A stretch of DNA of 64,000 nt from Marinifilum sp965230805 (GTDB lineage: Bacteria > Bacteroidota > Bacteroidia > Bacteroidales > Marinifilaceae): assembly GCF_965230805.1 (NCBI RefSeq), contig NZ_OZ246019.1, positions 3,906,001 to 3,970,000 on the forward strand, read 5' to 3'. The position numbers and the translations under genes were made by a program. Positions 44,255 to 53,213 of this stretch are shown here, piece by piece (position 1 is the stretch's first letter; each line of letters opens with the position of its first letter). Below the pieces are notes generated by a model. The model saw nothing but the letters and a program-made list of their open reading frames with translations. It was not told the origin of the DNA and did not search any database.

Positions 44255-45092
44255 TATGAGATTACTTGTTGTTTTAGTCCTTATTTTGTTTTCTTCCTGT
44301 ACAGGAGAAAAAAATAAAACTTCTGTTCCCGAGGGGTATGAATTAGAGTGGAGGGATGAGTTTAATCAGGCTGATTTAAATTCTGATAAATGGGCATATC
44401 GCACCGACAATAAGCACAGAAGCATTCAGCAAAAAAAGAATGTTAAAATAAAGGATGGATCTTTGATACTGAACTTGAGGGTGTTTGATAAGCCGGTTGA
44501 AGGAAAAATGGCAGCAGGAGCAGGAATTGTTTCAACTCGTAGGTTTAAGTATGGTTATTACGAAGTGAAAGCCAAGTTGGGGGATGGTATTGATGATGAC
44601 AATGATGGAAAAACAGATGAAGGATGGCATCACTCGTTTTGGGCCATGGCAGCTTCTATTGATGATAAAGGAGAGGTAAATACAACCTACCCAGGTATCA
44701 GAAGAACAGAGATTGATTGCTTTGAGAATCCAACAGAACATCGACATGAACCCGAATTGAATGGCTTGAATAATTTTGTACAGCATGTAATTGTTTGGGA
44801 TGAATCAGGAAAGGAATGGGGACGTTTGCCAAAACCTCCGGCTGATGTTTTGGCGAATGAGAATTTTGATGCCAATCAATGGCATGTATATGGATTTGAA
44901 TGGGATAAAGACCAAATAAAATGGTACGTTGATGGCAAAATAACGAAAGTGGCAGACTATCCTGCTGATAAATTTGTTCACGATGAAATAAATGTTTGGC
45001 TCACCGCAATTGCCGCTAATTGGAATGGTAAGGACCAGGAAGAAAGCAGGGCCGAATATGACTATTTTAGATTTTATAAGAAAAAAGAATAA
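44247..45092 (+). CDS. GH16 family endo-hydrolase with an Asp-rich insertion, lipoprotein
   Basis: A 281-residue GH16 lipoprotein (lipobox LFSSC, Cys18). An alternative ATG at 44256 would remove three residues. The jelly roll shows WRDEFNQADLNSDKWAY, KYGYYEVKAKL, HHSFWAM and the catalytic signature TEIDCFE. Glu155 is the nucleophile, Asp157 the helper and Glu160 the acid/base. Cys occupies a position that is usually aliphatic. Residues 113-126 form DGIDDDNDGKTDEG, a calcium-loop-like insertion just before the catalytic strand, absent from the other GH16 in the window. It is translationally coupled to the preceding sulfatase. Its place among GH2 and sulfatase genes suggests galactan cutting, but the exact linkage is unknown. 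Confidence 0.88.
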   Translation: MNNMRLLVVLVLILFSSCTGEKNKTSVPEGYELEWRDEFNQADLNSDKWAYRTDNKHRSIQQKKNVKIKDGSLILNLRVFDKPVEGKMAAGAGIVSTRRFKYGYYEVKAKLGDGIDDDNDGKTDEGWHHSFWAMAASIDDKGEVNTTYPGIRRTEIDCFENPTEHRHEPELNGLNNFVQHVIVWDESGKEWGRLPKPPADVLANENFDANQWHVYGFEWDKDQIKWYVDGKITKVADYPADKFVHDEINVWLTAIAANWNGKDQEESRAEYDYFRFYKKKE

Positions 45093-45113
45093 CAAAACAA
45101 GTAGTTCGTAAGC

Positions 45114-45212
45114 ATGAAACGAGCAATATTAAAATAATTGGTAAAACTACCTACTAATGATTATTTTGATCTTGCGGCTTACATCTGGCAATCGAAGGAA
45201 AATTATAAACGG
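45114..45212 (+). repeat. Leader repeat, copy C
   Basis: It begins ATGAAACGAGCA and ends at the base before the GH2 start. It shares ATTATTTTGATCTTGC and CATCTGGCAA with copy B. Its own ATG frame stops after 7 codons. In another frame it fuses to the GH2 frame (NDYFDLAAYIWQ), which misleads start calling. Confidence 0.6.
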
Positions 45213-47726
45213 ATGAAGATAAGATTTGTAATATTAGGTTTGTTGATTTCTTTAAGCGTATCGGCACAGGATAAGTTAAGTCTGGATGGCGATTGGAGCT
45301 TTAAAGTGGATCCTTATAAAAAAGGAGAAGCTCAACAATGGTATCATTCAAAAACCAATTATGAGAATTGGGATTCGATGAAAGTTCCGGGAAACTGGGA
45401 TTTGTATAACGAATATTCTGAATATGCTGGCGACGCTTGGTATAGCAGAACATTTAAAAGTGGTGCAAATTGGGATGGAAAACAGGTTCGATTAATTTTC
45501 GAATCGGTTTATAATGATTGCCAGGTTTGGGTGAATGGAACTAAAGTTGGAGAAAATCACATCGGTTTTTTAGAATTTGGATTCGACATTAGCAATTTAA
45601 TTCAAGCGGGTACGAATAGGATAACATTAAAGGTGAACAACCTTTTCAAGCGAGGAGCAATTTGGAACTGGGGAGGCATTCGTCGACCGGTATGGCTTGA
45701 AATTACTGATCCTGTTAGATTGGAATATCAGCACATTATGGCAATACCGAATCTTAAGAATAAATCGGCAAGCATCCAGGTAAAAGTTGTAGCGAGTAAT
45801 TCCAGCCCAAATGAAGCGAGTGTAGCTTGCGAGCTTGCCATTAGAAAGGATGGGAAGTTGTTAGTGCAAAAGAAACTAAGTGCAAAAATTCCTGCTAATA
45901 CTAAAGAGCATATAATAGAGTTCCCAATTAAATTATCAAAATCAAAAACTAAATTCTGGCATTTTGATTATCCTGAATTGTACGAGTGCAGTATTGATTT
46001 AATTCGAGATGCTAAGAAAGTTCACCAGATACATGATAGATTTGGAATTCGTAAAATTGAGATAGCAGGAAACAAGCTGTTGCTAAATGGAGAGGAAATT
46101 CGCCCGGTTGGTTTCAATTTGGTGCCGGAAGATCGAGTTACCGGTAACACTTTGCCATTCGAACGCATCAAAGAAGATGTGGATATGCTAAAGGAGTTAG
46201 GAGTTAATTTCTGTAGAATTAGTCATTTGCCTTTGCCAAAAGAATATTTGGATTACCTGGACGAAAAGGGATTAATGACTTTCGAAGAAGTAGCACTTTG
46301 GGGTAAGGATAAATGGGTTGATCCTAAGCATCCAATGCCAAAAGAATGGTTGTCTCGAATGATTCAGGAAAAATACAACCACCCATCTGTTGTAGGCTGG
46401 AGTGTAGGGAATGAAATTGGTTATTTAAATGCCAATCCTAAAGTAATGGAATATGTAAAAGCCGCTATCGAGATGTCGAAAAAACTAGACCCGAATCGTT
46501 TGGCAGTATATGTTTCTCATTCAGCAAATAATCAGAAAATTGATCCTGTAGAATTCTCCGATTTGATCATGCTAAACAGTTACGGAAATTGGGGGAAAGC
46601 AGCACAGAAAGCATGGGAAAAACATAAAAAGCCCATTTTTATGTGCGAATATGGTGGTGTTCTAAATCACGAAGATCCAAACCTTGCTAATATCGATGCT
46701 GCGAAAATGCTAAACCAAATGAGGAACAAAGAATATCTGTTGGGAGCATCCTTATGGACTTTTAATGATTACAGAAGTTTTTGGCACGGCGGAAAAGGCT
46801 GGGCTACTCCAGTGTCTCAAAATCGTTGTTGGGGGATTGTGAATACCTTCCGTCAAAAGAAAAGAGCTTACGCTGATTTTAAAAATGAATATGCACCGGT
46901 TAAAGGAATGGAGATATCTAAAATAAATGAGGGAGCAATAGCGGTAAGCATTGAACCTCGAGATAAATTAGATATCCCTGCAAATATCTTAAAAGGATAT
47001 TCAGTTGTAAGCAGTATTGCCAATGCTAATTTTGAGTTTAGTAAATTAGGATCGGTTCAGCTAAAGAATATTTTACCAGGAGATAACCGCTTTACAGTCG
47101 AAATTTCAGGCAAAACAAAAGATGCTTCGGCTATTAAAATTCAATTGCTTGATCCGCAGAACTACGTGGTTTTAGAAAAGATTAAGTATTTATCGGTGCC
47201 CAATCAAGCAAAAATTTCGTTTACAAATACAGCCCAGAATGGAGTAAGAATCCTTTTTGACAAAGTACAAGGTGCCGAAGAGTATTTTGTAAGCTATACC
47301 AATGGCGATAAAGTGTTTTATTCTGATACAACCATAAATCAATTTGTAACGATTACCGACAAGAAAATTAAACGAAATATTGATTGGGAATATCGTGTAA
47401 TTGCGTTAAACGGGAAAGGTGCAAGCAAGGCTTCCGAGAAAGTTGTACTTAAGAAAGATGAGGATGAATTGCCGCCTGTAATTTGGGATGTAAAGCGTGA
47501 TGATACTGATGTTGTGATTGGCTTTACTTCTTCTCCGTATGATTATTTATACGAAGTTGAATACGGAAATCAGTCTGGCGTATACCATAAAATGGTAAGC
47601 TTTAAAACCAAAGGAGTTGCCCGCATTCCGGATATTTGCCATGATGAACCTCTTTACTTACGTTTAAGGTTAAGAAAGCAATGGGGATTTGCCAGTGAGT
47701 GGACTCAAGAGATAAAAGTAGATTAA
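45213..47726 (+). CDS. GH2 exo-beta-galactosidase-type hydrolase with C-terminal fibronectin-like domains
   Basis: A GH2 enzyme of 837 residues from the start at 45213, where a proper signal peptide begins (MKIRFVILGLLISLSVSAQ). An upstream start at 45138 would only add the leader repeat. Domains in order are the sugar-binding jelly roll (MKVPGNWDLYNEY, VNGTKVGENHIGF), immunoglobulin-like domain, and TIM barrel. Glu401 is the acid/base in SVGNEIGY and Glu479 the nucleophile in MCEYGG. After about residue 580, two or three beta-sandwich domains follow, at least one fibronectin type III-like (GVRILFDKVQGAEEYFVSY). It differs clearly from the LacZ-like GH2 at 14105: shorter barrel loops and no small-chain domain. 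Beta-galactosidase or beta-glucuronidase/mannosidase activity are all open within GH2. Confidence 0.88.
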   Translation: MKIRFVILGLLISLSVSAQDKLSLDGDWSFKVDPYKKGEAQQWYHSKTNYENWDSMKVPGNWDLYNEYSEYAGDAWYSRTFKSGANWDGKQVRLIFESVYNDCQVWVNGTKVGENHIGFLEFGFDISNLIQAGTNRITLKVNNLFKRGAIWNWGGIRRPVWLEITDPVRLEYQHIMAIPNLKNKSASIQVKVVASNSSPNEASVACELAIRKDGKLLVQKKLSAKIPANTKEHIIEFPIKLSKSKTKFWHFDYPELYECSIDLIRDAKKVHQIHDRFGIRKIEIAGNKLLLNGEEIRPVGFNLVPEDRVTGNTLPFERIKEDVDMLKELGVNFCRISHLPLPKEYLDYLDEKGLMTFEEVALWGKDKWVDPKHPMPKEWLSRMIQEKYNHPSVVGWSVGNEIGYLNANPKVMEYVKAAIEMSKKLDPNRLAVYVSHSANNQKIDPVEFSDLIMLNSYGNWGKAAQKAWEKHKKPIFMCEYGGVLNHEDPNLANIDAAKMLNQMRNKEYLLGASLWTFNDYRSFWHGGKGWATPVSQNRCWGIVNTFRQKKRAYADFKNEYAPVKGMEISKINEGAIAVSIEPRDKLDIPANILKGYSVVSSIANANFEFSKLGSVQLKNILPGDNRFTVEISGKTKDASAIKIQLLDPQNYVVLEKIKYLSVPNQAKISFTNTAQNGVRILFDKVQGAEEYFVSYTNGDKVFYSDTTINQFVTITDKKIKRNIDWEYRVIALNGKGASKASEKVVLKKDEDELPPVIWDVKRDDTDVVIGFTSSPYDYLYEVEYGNQSGVYHKMVSFKTKGVARIPDICHDEPLYLRLRLRKQWGFASEWTQEIKVD

Positions 47727-47744
47727 TTATGCAAGAAGAAAAAG

Positions 47745-49181
47745 ATGAAAAAGAGATTCGTTTATTTATTTTATATAATTTCCATATTTTCCTTAGGGGC
47801 TTGCTCAGAAACAAAAAAGGAGAAGAAGCCTAATATATTAATTATATTGGCAGATGATGCCGGTTATGCCGATTTTGGCTTTATGGGTTCGCAAGACCTG
47901 AAAACTCCTAATATCGATAAAATTGCAAAAGAAGGTGTGCATTTTACCGATTTTCATGTAACAGGATCGGTTTGTAGCCCTTCCAGAGCCGGATTGCTAA
48001 CCGGTAGATTTCAGCAAAGATTTGGACATGAACAAAATTTGGGCTCAAGCCTGGGAATGGATACCTCGGAGGTAACCATAGCAGACATGCTTAAAACAGA
48101 AGGTTACAAGACAGCAATCTTTGGCAAGTGGCACTTGGGTGACGATGCAGAATATCACCCAAATAGAAGAGGTTTTGATGAATTCTGGGGAATGCTTGCG
48201 GGACATCGCTCTTATTTTTACAATGAAAAGAAAGACAAACCGGGAAATTCAAAATCGATTCAACACAATGGAGAATTTGTACCCTTTAAAGGATATCTTA
48301 CCGATGTGTTGGGAGACAAAGCAATTGAATTCATCAAAAATAATAAGGATAACAAATGGTTTACATACCTTTCTTATACTGCCGTGCATACACCAATGGA
48401 AGCAACAAAGGAGGATATGGCTTTGTTCGAGGGACATCCTCGGCAGAAATTGGCTGCAATGACCTGGGCTATGGACAGGAGCATTGGAAAAGTAATTAAG
48501 ACGCTCGAAGAAACGGGTCAATTAGACAATACTATCATCTATTTCTTTAGTGATAATGGTGGACCTAGCCGATCAAACCAATCCAGTAATTTGCCCTTAA
48601 AGGGGATTAAAGGAATGGAGTTTGAAGGAGGTCACAGAGTAGCAAGTGCAATAATGTGGAAAGGGCATGTAAAAGCAGGAACACAGTTCAATAAGCTTAC
48701 ATCTTCATTGGATGTTTATAAAACCACCATGGCTGCTGTAGGGGTGCAAAAAGATCCCGGTAAAGCTCTTGATGGGGTGAATTTGTTCCCTTATCTAAAC
48801 GGTGAAATATCAGGAGCACCACATGACGAATTGCATTGGAGAATTAGTCCTTGGGCAGCATCGCGAATGGGTCAGTACAAATTAATAAGAGCTAAAGGTC
48901 TTGGTTATCGATTGTATGATTTGAGCAATGATATCGGAGAGTACAATGATATCAGTAAAAAGGAACCTGAACTTCTTAATAAAGCAATTCAAAAATTAGA
49001 AACGTGGGAAGAAGGCACAATCGATCAACTTTGGGATGGCTATCCCGGATGGATTGAGGTGAAAAAATTTATGTATTCCGATTTGATGAATAATCGGGAT
49101 ATTAGATTTTACAGTCCGGGACAATTAAAATCACACAAAAAGAAAACAGGCAAAGATCCGGAACTATTAAATGAATATTAG
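47745..49181 (+). CDS. Family S1 sulfatase, lipoprotein (paralogue of the 11115 gene, S1_19-like)
   Basis: A 478-residue sulfatase with lipobox SLGAC (Cys20). LADDAGYADFGF supplies the metal-binding DD. Cys77 in CSPSR is the formylglycine precursor, followed by AGLLTGRFQQRFGHE, FGKWHLGDD and SDNGG. The active Cys has the same number (77) as in its paralogue at 11115, and the two keep the same tail layout (DLMNNRDIRF here, DLMLNRKIRV there). They may remove the same sulfate from different oligomers, or have diverged. It lies 18 bp after GH2 and is followed by two more sulfatases. Confidence 0.92.
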   Translation: MKKRFVYLFYIISIFSLGACSETKKEKKPNILIILADDAGYADFGFMGSQDLKTPNIDKIAKEGVHFTDFHVTGSVCSPSRAGLLTGRFQQRFGHEQNLGSSLGMDTSEVTIADMLKTEGYKTAIFGKWHLGDDAEYHPNRRGFDEFWGMLAGHRSYFYNEKKDKPGNSKSIQHNGEFVPFKGYLTDVLGDKAIEFIKNNKDNKWFTYLSYTAVHTPMEATKEDMALFEGHPRQKLAAMTWAMDRSIGKVIKTLEETGQLDNTIIYFFSDNGGPSRSNQSSNLPLKGIKGMEFEGGHRVASAIMWKGHVKAGTQFNKLTSSLDVYKTTMAAVGVQKDPGKALDGVNLFPYLNGEISGAPHDELHWRISPWAASRMGQYKLIRAKGLGYRLYDLSNDIGEYNDISKKEPELLNKAIQKLETWEEGTIDQLWDGYPGWIEVKKFMYSDLMNNRDIRFYSPGQLKSHKKKTGKDPELLNEY

Positions 49182-49282
49182 TAGTACTGTTTTGTTGGTT
49201 TTTTAATCTTTAAACAGAGCGGAAAATTAATGTGGTACAAAGCTGTATCGAATGCAGATACAGCATAAAATTAAAATGGGAT

Positions 49283-50704
49283 ATGTATAAGGAACTAGTG
49301 TTTGTTTTGTTGATGTTTGTGGGAACGGTTTTTCAATCAGAGGCAGCAAAAAAAGATCGCCCTAATGTAGTATTAATTGTAGTGGATGATTTGGGCTGGA
49401 AAGATATCACCTGTTTTGGGAGCGATATGTATCAAACTCCTAATGTTGATGCATTGGCTTCGAATGGCGTAAAATTTACAAATGCCTATGCCGCCTGTAC
49501 AGTTTGTTCGCCTACAAGAGCTAGTTTAATGACTGGTAAGTATCCGGCCAAATTGCATTGTACCGATTGGATTGAAGGATGGAAATATCCTCATGCAAAA
49601 CTTCAGGTTCCCGATTGGACCATGTACTTGGATCATGAAGAAACAAGTCTGGCCGAAGTTTTTAAAGCAGCAGGCTACCAAACTGCACATGTTGGCAAAT
49701 GGCATTTGGGAGAAGAGGAGAAATATTGGCCTGAAAATCATGGTTTCGATATAAATATAGGTGGTTGGAAAAAAGGATCTCCAAACAGAAGTAAAAAAAT
49801 AGGATCGAAAGGATACTTTGCTCCATATGGAAATCCAAGATTGACAGATCCTGAAGGGGAGGAATATCTTACAGAGAGACTGGCAGACGAGGCTTGCAAA
49901 TTCATAAATAAAGCCAATGGCCCTTTCTTTTTGAATTTATGGTTTTACAATGTGCATACTCCTTTACAAGCCAGAGAAGAGAAGATCGAGAAGTACAGGA
50001 ACACGGTGGATTCTTCTAAATATCAAAAAAATCCAATCTATGCAGCAATGGTAGAACATATGGATGATGCCGTAGGAAGAGTGATACAACAACTTAAGGA
50101 TCTTAATTTATACGAGAATACGATTGTTATTTTTACATCTGATAATGGGGGACTAATTCGAAGAGGCAAGAAAAAGGCAACCAACAACTATCCTTTGCGC
50201 TCAGGTAAAGGCGATGTTTATGAAGGGGGCGTAAGAGTACCTTTAATTGTTAGAGCTCCCGGTGTAACTACAGATGGCATGCAGAATTCTAATGTTGCCA
50301 TTTCTCCTGACTTAATGCCAACTTTAATAGATCTGGCCCATTTAAAAGTGAGTTCAAAAATCAGGAATGCTTTCGATGGACTAAGTTTAGTTCCGGTATT
50401 GAATTCCAAGCCAATTCAATTGGATCGGAAAGCGGTTTATTGGCACTATCCGCATTACCATATGGAGGGAGCAACCCCCTATAGTGCAATTCGAAAGGGA
50501 GATTGGAAACTGATTCATTTATTGGAAAACGATTCGTATGAATTATACAATTTAAAAAATGACATTGGCGAAAAACAAAATCTTGCCAAACTTAATGTTA
50601 CAAAAAAAGAAGAGTTAACTAAAGATCTGGAAGCTTGGCTGCAAAAGATGAATGCTCAGATGCCAAGATCAAATCCTAACTATGACCCTTCGAAAAAAAG
50701 ATAA
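49283..50704 (+). CDS. Family S1 sulfatase, secreted (CSPTR active site)
   Basis: A 473-residue sulfatase. The ATG at 49283 begins the signal peptide MYKELVFVLLMFVGTVFQSEA; an in-frame GTG at 49232 would bury it. VVDDLGWKDITCFG is the metal site. Cys75 in CSPTR is the formylglycine precursor, with Thr in the Ser position, a variant accepted in many S1 enzymes. VGKWHLGEE and TSDNGG complete the site. The DDLGWKD motif and HYPHYH-type C-terminal region make it the closest relative of the 9577 sulfatase. It has no lipobox, so it should be soluble and periplasmic. Confidence 0.92.
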   Translation: MYKELVFVLLMFVGTVFQSEAAKKDRPNVVLIVVDDLGWKDITCFGSDMYQTPNVDALASNGVKFTNAYAACTVCSPTRASLMTGKYPAKLHCTDWIEGWKYPHAKLQVPDWTMYLDHEETSLAEVFKAAGYQTAHVGKWHLGEEEKYWPENHGFDINIGGWKKGSPNRSKKIGSKGYFAPYGNPRLTDPEGEEYLTERLADEACKFINKANGPFFLNLWFYNVHTPLQAREEKIEKYRNTVDSSKYQKNPIYAAMVEHMDDAVGRVIQQLKDLNLYENTIVIFTSDNGGLIRRGKKKATNNYPLRSGKGDVYEGGVRVPLIVRAPGVTTDGMQNSNVAISPDLMPTLIDLAHLKVSSKIRNAFDGLSLVPVLNSKPIQLDRKAVYWHYPHYHMEGATPYSAIRKGDWKLIHLLENDSYELYNLKNDIGEKQNLAKLNVTKKEELTKDLEAWLQKMNAQMPRSNPNYDPSKKR

Positions 50705-50710
50705 TCGAAA

Positions 50711-52267
50711 ATGAGGAAGTTATTTTACGTATTGGCATTGCTACAGGTCATAGGTGTATCAGTAAGTTCTTGTAGTGCAAAAATAAAATCAGATCAACCA
50801 AATATCATTGTAATTTTAGTTGATGACATGGGGTATTCCGATTTGGGATGTACAGGTTCAGAAATAGAAACTCCCAACCTTGATGCCATGGCTAAAAATG
50901 GAGTTTTATTTACCAATTGTTATAATACATCGCGATGCTGTCCCTCTCGTGCTAGTTTATTAACCGGCCAATATCAGTGGGATGCAGGAATAGGGCATAT
51001 GGATTATACAAGAAGCAATGAACCCGAATATCAGGGGTATTTAAACAAGGAATGTGCAACAATTGCTGAACTATTAAAGTTGGAAGGCTATCAAACTTTT
51101 ATGTCGGGGAAATGGCATGTGGGGCATAAGAAAAGAGAAATGTGGCCTGATTACAGAGGCTTCGATCAGTTTTATGGAACGCCAAGTGGTGGTGGAATTT
51201 ATTTTTATCCATCAAAGTTCTACGATAGGCCGGTTTATCACAATGGAGTGAAGGAGGAACCGGATTCTAGCTGGTATTCGACAGATGCTTTTACCGATTA
51301 TTCCATTGATTACATCAAAAACAGACGCAACAAAGAGCAACCTTTCTTTATGTATATGGCTTATATTGCTCCTCATTTTCCTTTACAGGCAAAAAAGAAA
51401 GACATTAAAAAATACAAGGATACCTACAAAAAAGGCTATGATTTTATACGTCAGGCGCGATTTGAAAAGCAAAAACGTTTGCAAATAGTTGATCCTAATA
51501 CATCAGCATCCGAACCAGTTTATACAAATTGGGAAAATGTTGAAGATAAAGAGAATGAGGCTTTAAAGATGTCTGTTTATGCTGCTATGGTCGACTGCCT
51601 GGATCAGAATGTGGGTAAATTAATGCAATCATTAAAGGAAGAAGGAATTGATGATAACACAGTGATCCTGTTTTTGTCCGACAATGGTGGGTGTCCTTCT
51701 GATTTTAATAAAACTCCGGATACCGAAATTGGAAACAGAAATAGCAATGCTACCTATGGCATTTGGTATAATGTTAGCAATACACCTTATCGAATGGGTA
51801 AGCGCAAAGAACATGAAGGTGGTATTATTACTCCGCTAATTGTTCATTGGCCTAATGGCATAAGTAAAACCGGATTAAACAAAGAGCCTTTGCACATTAC
51901 TGATATCATGCCTACTTGTTTGCAATTGGCAGGGGGCGAATATCCAAAAGCGTATAAAGGGGTTCAGCTCGATCCTCTTGATGGAAAATCCTTATTGCCA
52001 TTATTGCATGGTAAAAAGCAAGATTTAAACAGGGTATACTATTGGGAACACGAAGGAAACAGGGCAGTTAGAAAAGGGAACTGGAAACTGGTTGCCCTTA
52101 AAAAGAAGCCTTGGGAGCTCTATAATTTGGCCGATGATCCTTATGAACAGAAGAATTTGGCGATTAATAATCCTAAAAAGTACGACGAACTTCGGGCTTT
52201 GTACAAGAAATGGGCAAATGCGCATGGGGTAAAACCTTGGCCATTAAAAAAGAAGAAGAAAAAGTAA
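50711..52267 (+). CDS. Family S1 sulfatase, lipoprotein (resembles subfamily S1_4)
   Basis: A 518-residue sulfatase, last gene of the second enzyme block and 6 bp after the previous stop. Lipobox VSSC (Cys21). LVDDMGYSDLGCTG holds the metal-binding DD. CCPSR with Cys76 as predicted formylglycine follows YNTSR, then ASLLTGQYQWDAGIGHM, SGKWHVGHK (HV instead of HL) and SDNGG. The combination YNT-RCCP-RASLLTG-Y---AGIGHM is that of the Pseudomonas arylsulfatase (AtsA) branch, S1_4. It ends in a Lys run. A phased repeat array follows about 90 bp downstream. Confidence 0.92.
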   Translation: MRKLFYVLALLQVIGVSVSSCSAKIKSDQPNIIVILVDDMGYSDLGCTGSEIETPNLDAMAKNGVLFTNCYNTSRCCPSRASLLTGQYQWDAGIGHMDYTRSNEPEYQGYLNKECATIAELLKLEGYQTFMSGKWHVGHKKREMWPDYRGFDQFYGTPSGGGIYFYPSKFYDRPVYHNGVKEEPDSSWYSTDAFTDYSIDYIKNRRNKEQPFFMYMAYIAPHFPLQAKKKDIKKYKDTYKKGYDFIRQARFEKQKRLQIVDPNTSASEPVYTNWENVEDKENEALKMSVYAAMVDCLDQNVGKLMQSLKEEGIDDNTVILFLSDNGGCPSDFNKTPDTEIGNRNSNATYGIWYNVSNTPYRMGKRKEHEGGIITPLIVHWPNGISKTGLNKEPLHITDIMPTCLQLAGGEYPKAYKGVQLDPLDGKSLLPLLHGKKQDLNRVYYWEHEGNRAVRKGNWKLVALKKKPWELYNLADDPYEQKNLAINNPKKYDELRALYKKWANAHGVKPWPLKKKKKK

Positions 52268-52358
52268 AAAAACAAGCACACGAAAAAGTGGAAGTTAAGT
52301 CCTGAGGATCTTATTTGTAATGAGGCTCTCATTAGTAAACCATTGATACTAAAATAAA

Positions 52359-52464
52359 GTCTGGATGTTTTTAAAAAATGTCTGGACTTTTTTTTAAACA
52401 AGTCTGTATATTTTTGCAGAAAGTCTTGATCTTTTCGCTTAAAAGTTTTGACTTTTTGGGATAC
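52359..52464. repeat. Five-unit 21-22-bp tandem repeat
   Basis: Units start at 52359, 52380, 52402, 52423 and 52445 with GTCTGGA, GTCTGGA, GTCTGTA, GTCTTGA and GTTTTGA. Each is followed by a T-rich then an A-rich run. The period is two helical turns. It is noncoding, directly behind the second enzyme block and immediately before the solo MITE end. Confidence 0.65.
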
Positions 52465-52471
52465 TATCTAT

Positions 52472-52568
52472 AACGTGAGTTCGACGTAAAATTCTATCCA
52501 CAGAAAGTTATATTTGCGATAGGTTTGCATTAAAAATTTGGAAAGAATAGCGGGCTATTTTGAGGAAT
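52472..52568. mobile_element. Solo end of the MITE-like element
   Basis: About 97 bp match the reverse complement of 32090-32186 with only two differences, beginning with the same terminal sequence AACGTGAGTTCGACGTAAAA. The similarity stops abruptly and no second terminal repeat follows, so this is a truncated copy. Confidence 0.7.
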
Positions 52569-53213
52569 TATTTGGCATGTTGTTAATCCTGATATCATTT
52601 GAAGACCTTTTTTCTGTGAAAGAAGATCAATATGCAATTTTTGAATACAAACTCAGGTTATAAAGTTCGAAAACATTTTTAGCCAATCATCCGTTTATTA
52701 AGGAGCCTTCAAAATTATTCTTCTACATGCATTTGTCTTTGAATTTCATACTTTTTTTTATGGGATGGCAGCTTAAATGATAGAATTTTAAAGATAAAAG
52801 TTCCTTTTTCGATCTTATAGTATTGAAAACCGAAGCTCGAAGATTGAAATTGAAACTTAGAGGCTCGAATTTCAATAAAAAAAGCATGAAATTCGAAGAT
52901 CAATTCATCCAATTCAATGATTAAAGATTGAAAATCAAACCTAAATCCAAGCTATATTCCAAAAAAGGGATGGATTTTAATCTTTTAGCCATTAAATTCG
53001 CAAAACATCCACCTTCAAAAGCAAAAAATTATAGTTATACAGAATCTCTAAAAGAAGTTATATTACAATAATAATTTTCCTGGTTTTTTTATAGGTTGAG
53101 ATTCTTTTTAATACCAATTAACTCCGTTATTAAATTAGTTTTATTTCTTAAAATGAGTATTTTTAAAAGTTTTCGATATTATTAATATAAGAAACTAGTT
53201 CACGAGTTGCCTT
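52569..53213. other. AT-rich noncoding stretch before the HTCS gene
   Basis: No gene is supported here. Short degenerate repeats of GAAGCTCGAA/GATTGAAA type occur at about 52830-52940. The HTCS promoter should lie near 53090-53200, but no element stands out. Confidence 0.5.

Noticed and set aside
45138..45212. N-terminal extension of the GH2 enzyme
   Set aside because: The extra residues are the leader repeat read in frame; the ATG at 45213 starts a proper signal peptide.
52715..52912. Minus-strand open frame in the gap before the HTCS gene
   Set aside because: The composition follows the AT-rich degenerate repeats, with no family feature and no ribosome-binding context.
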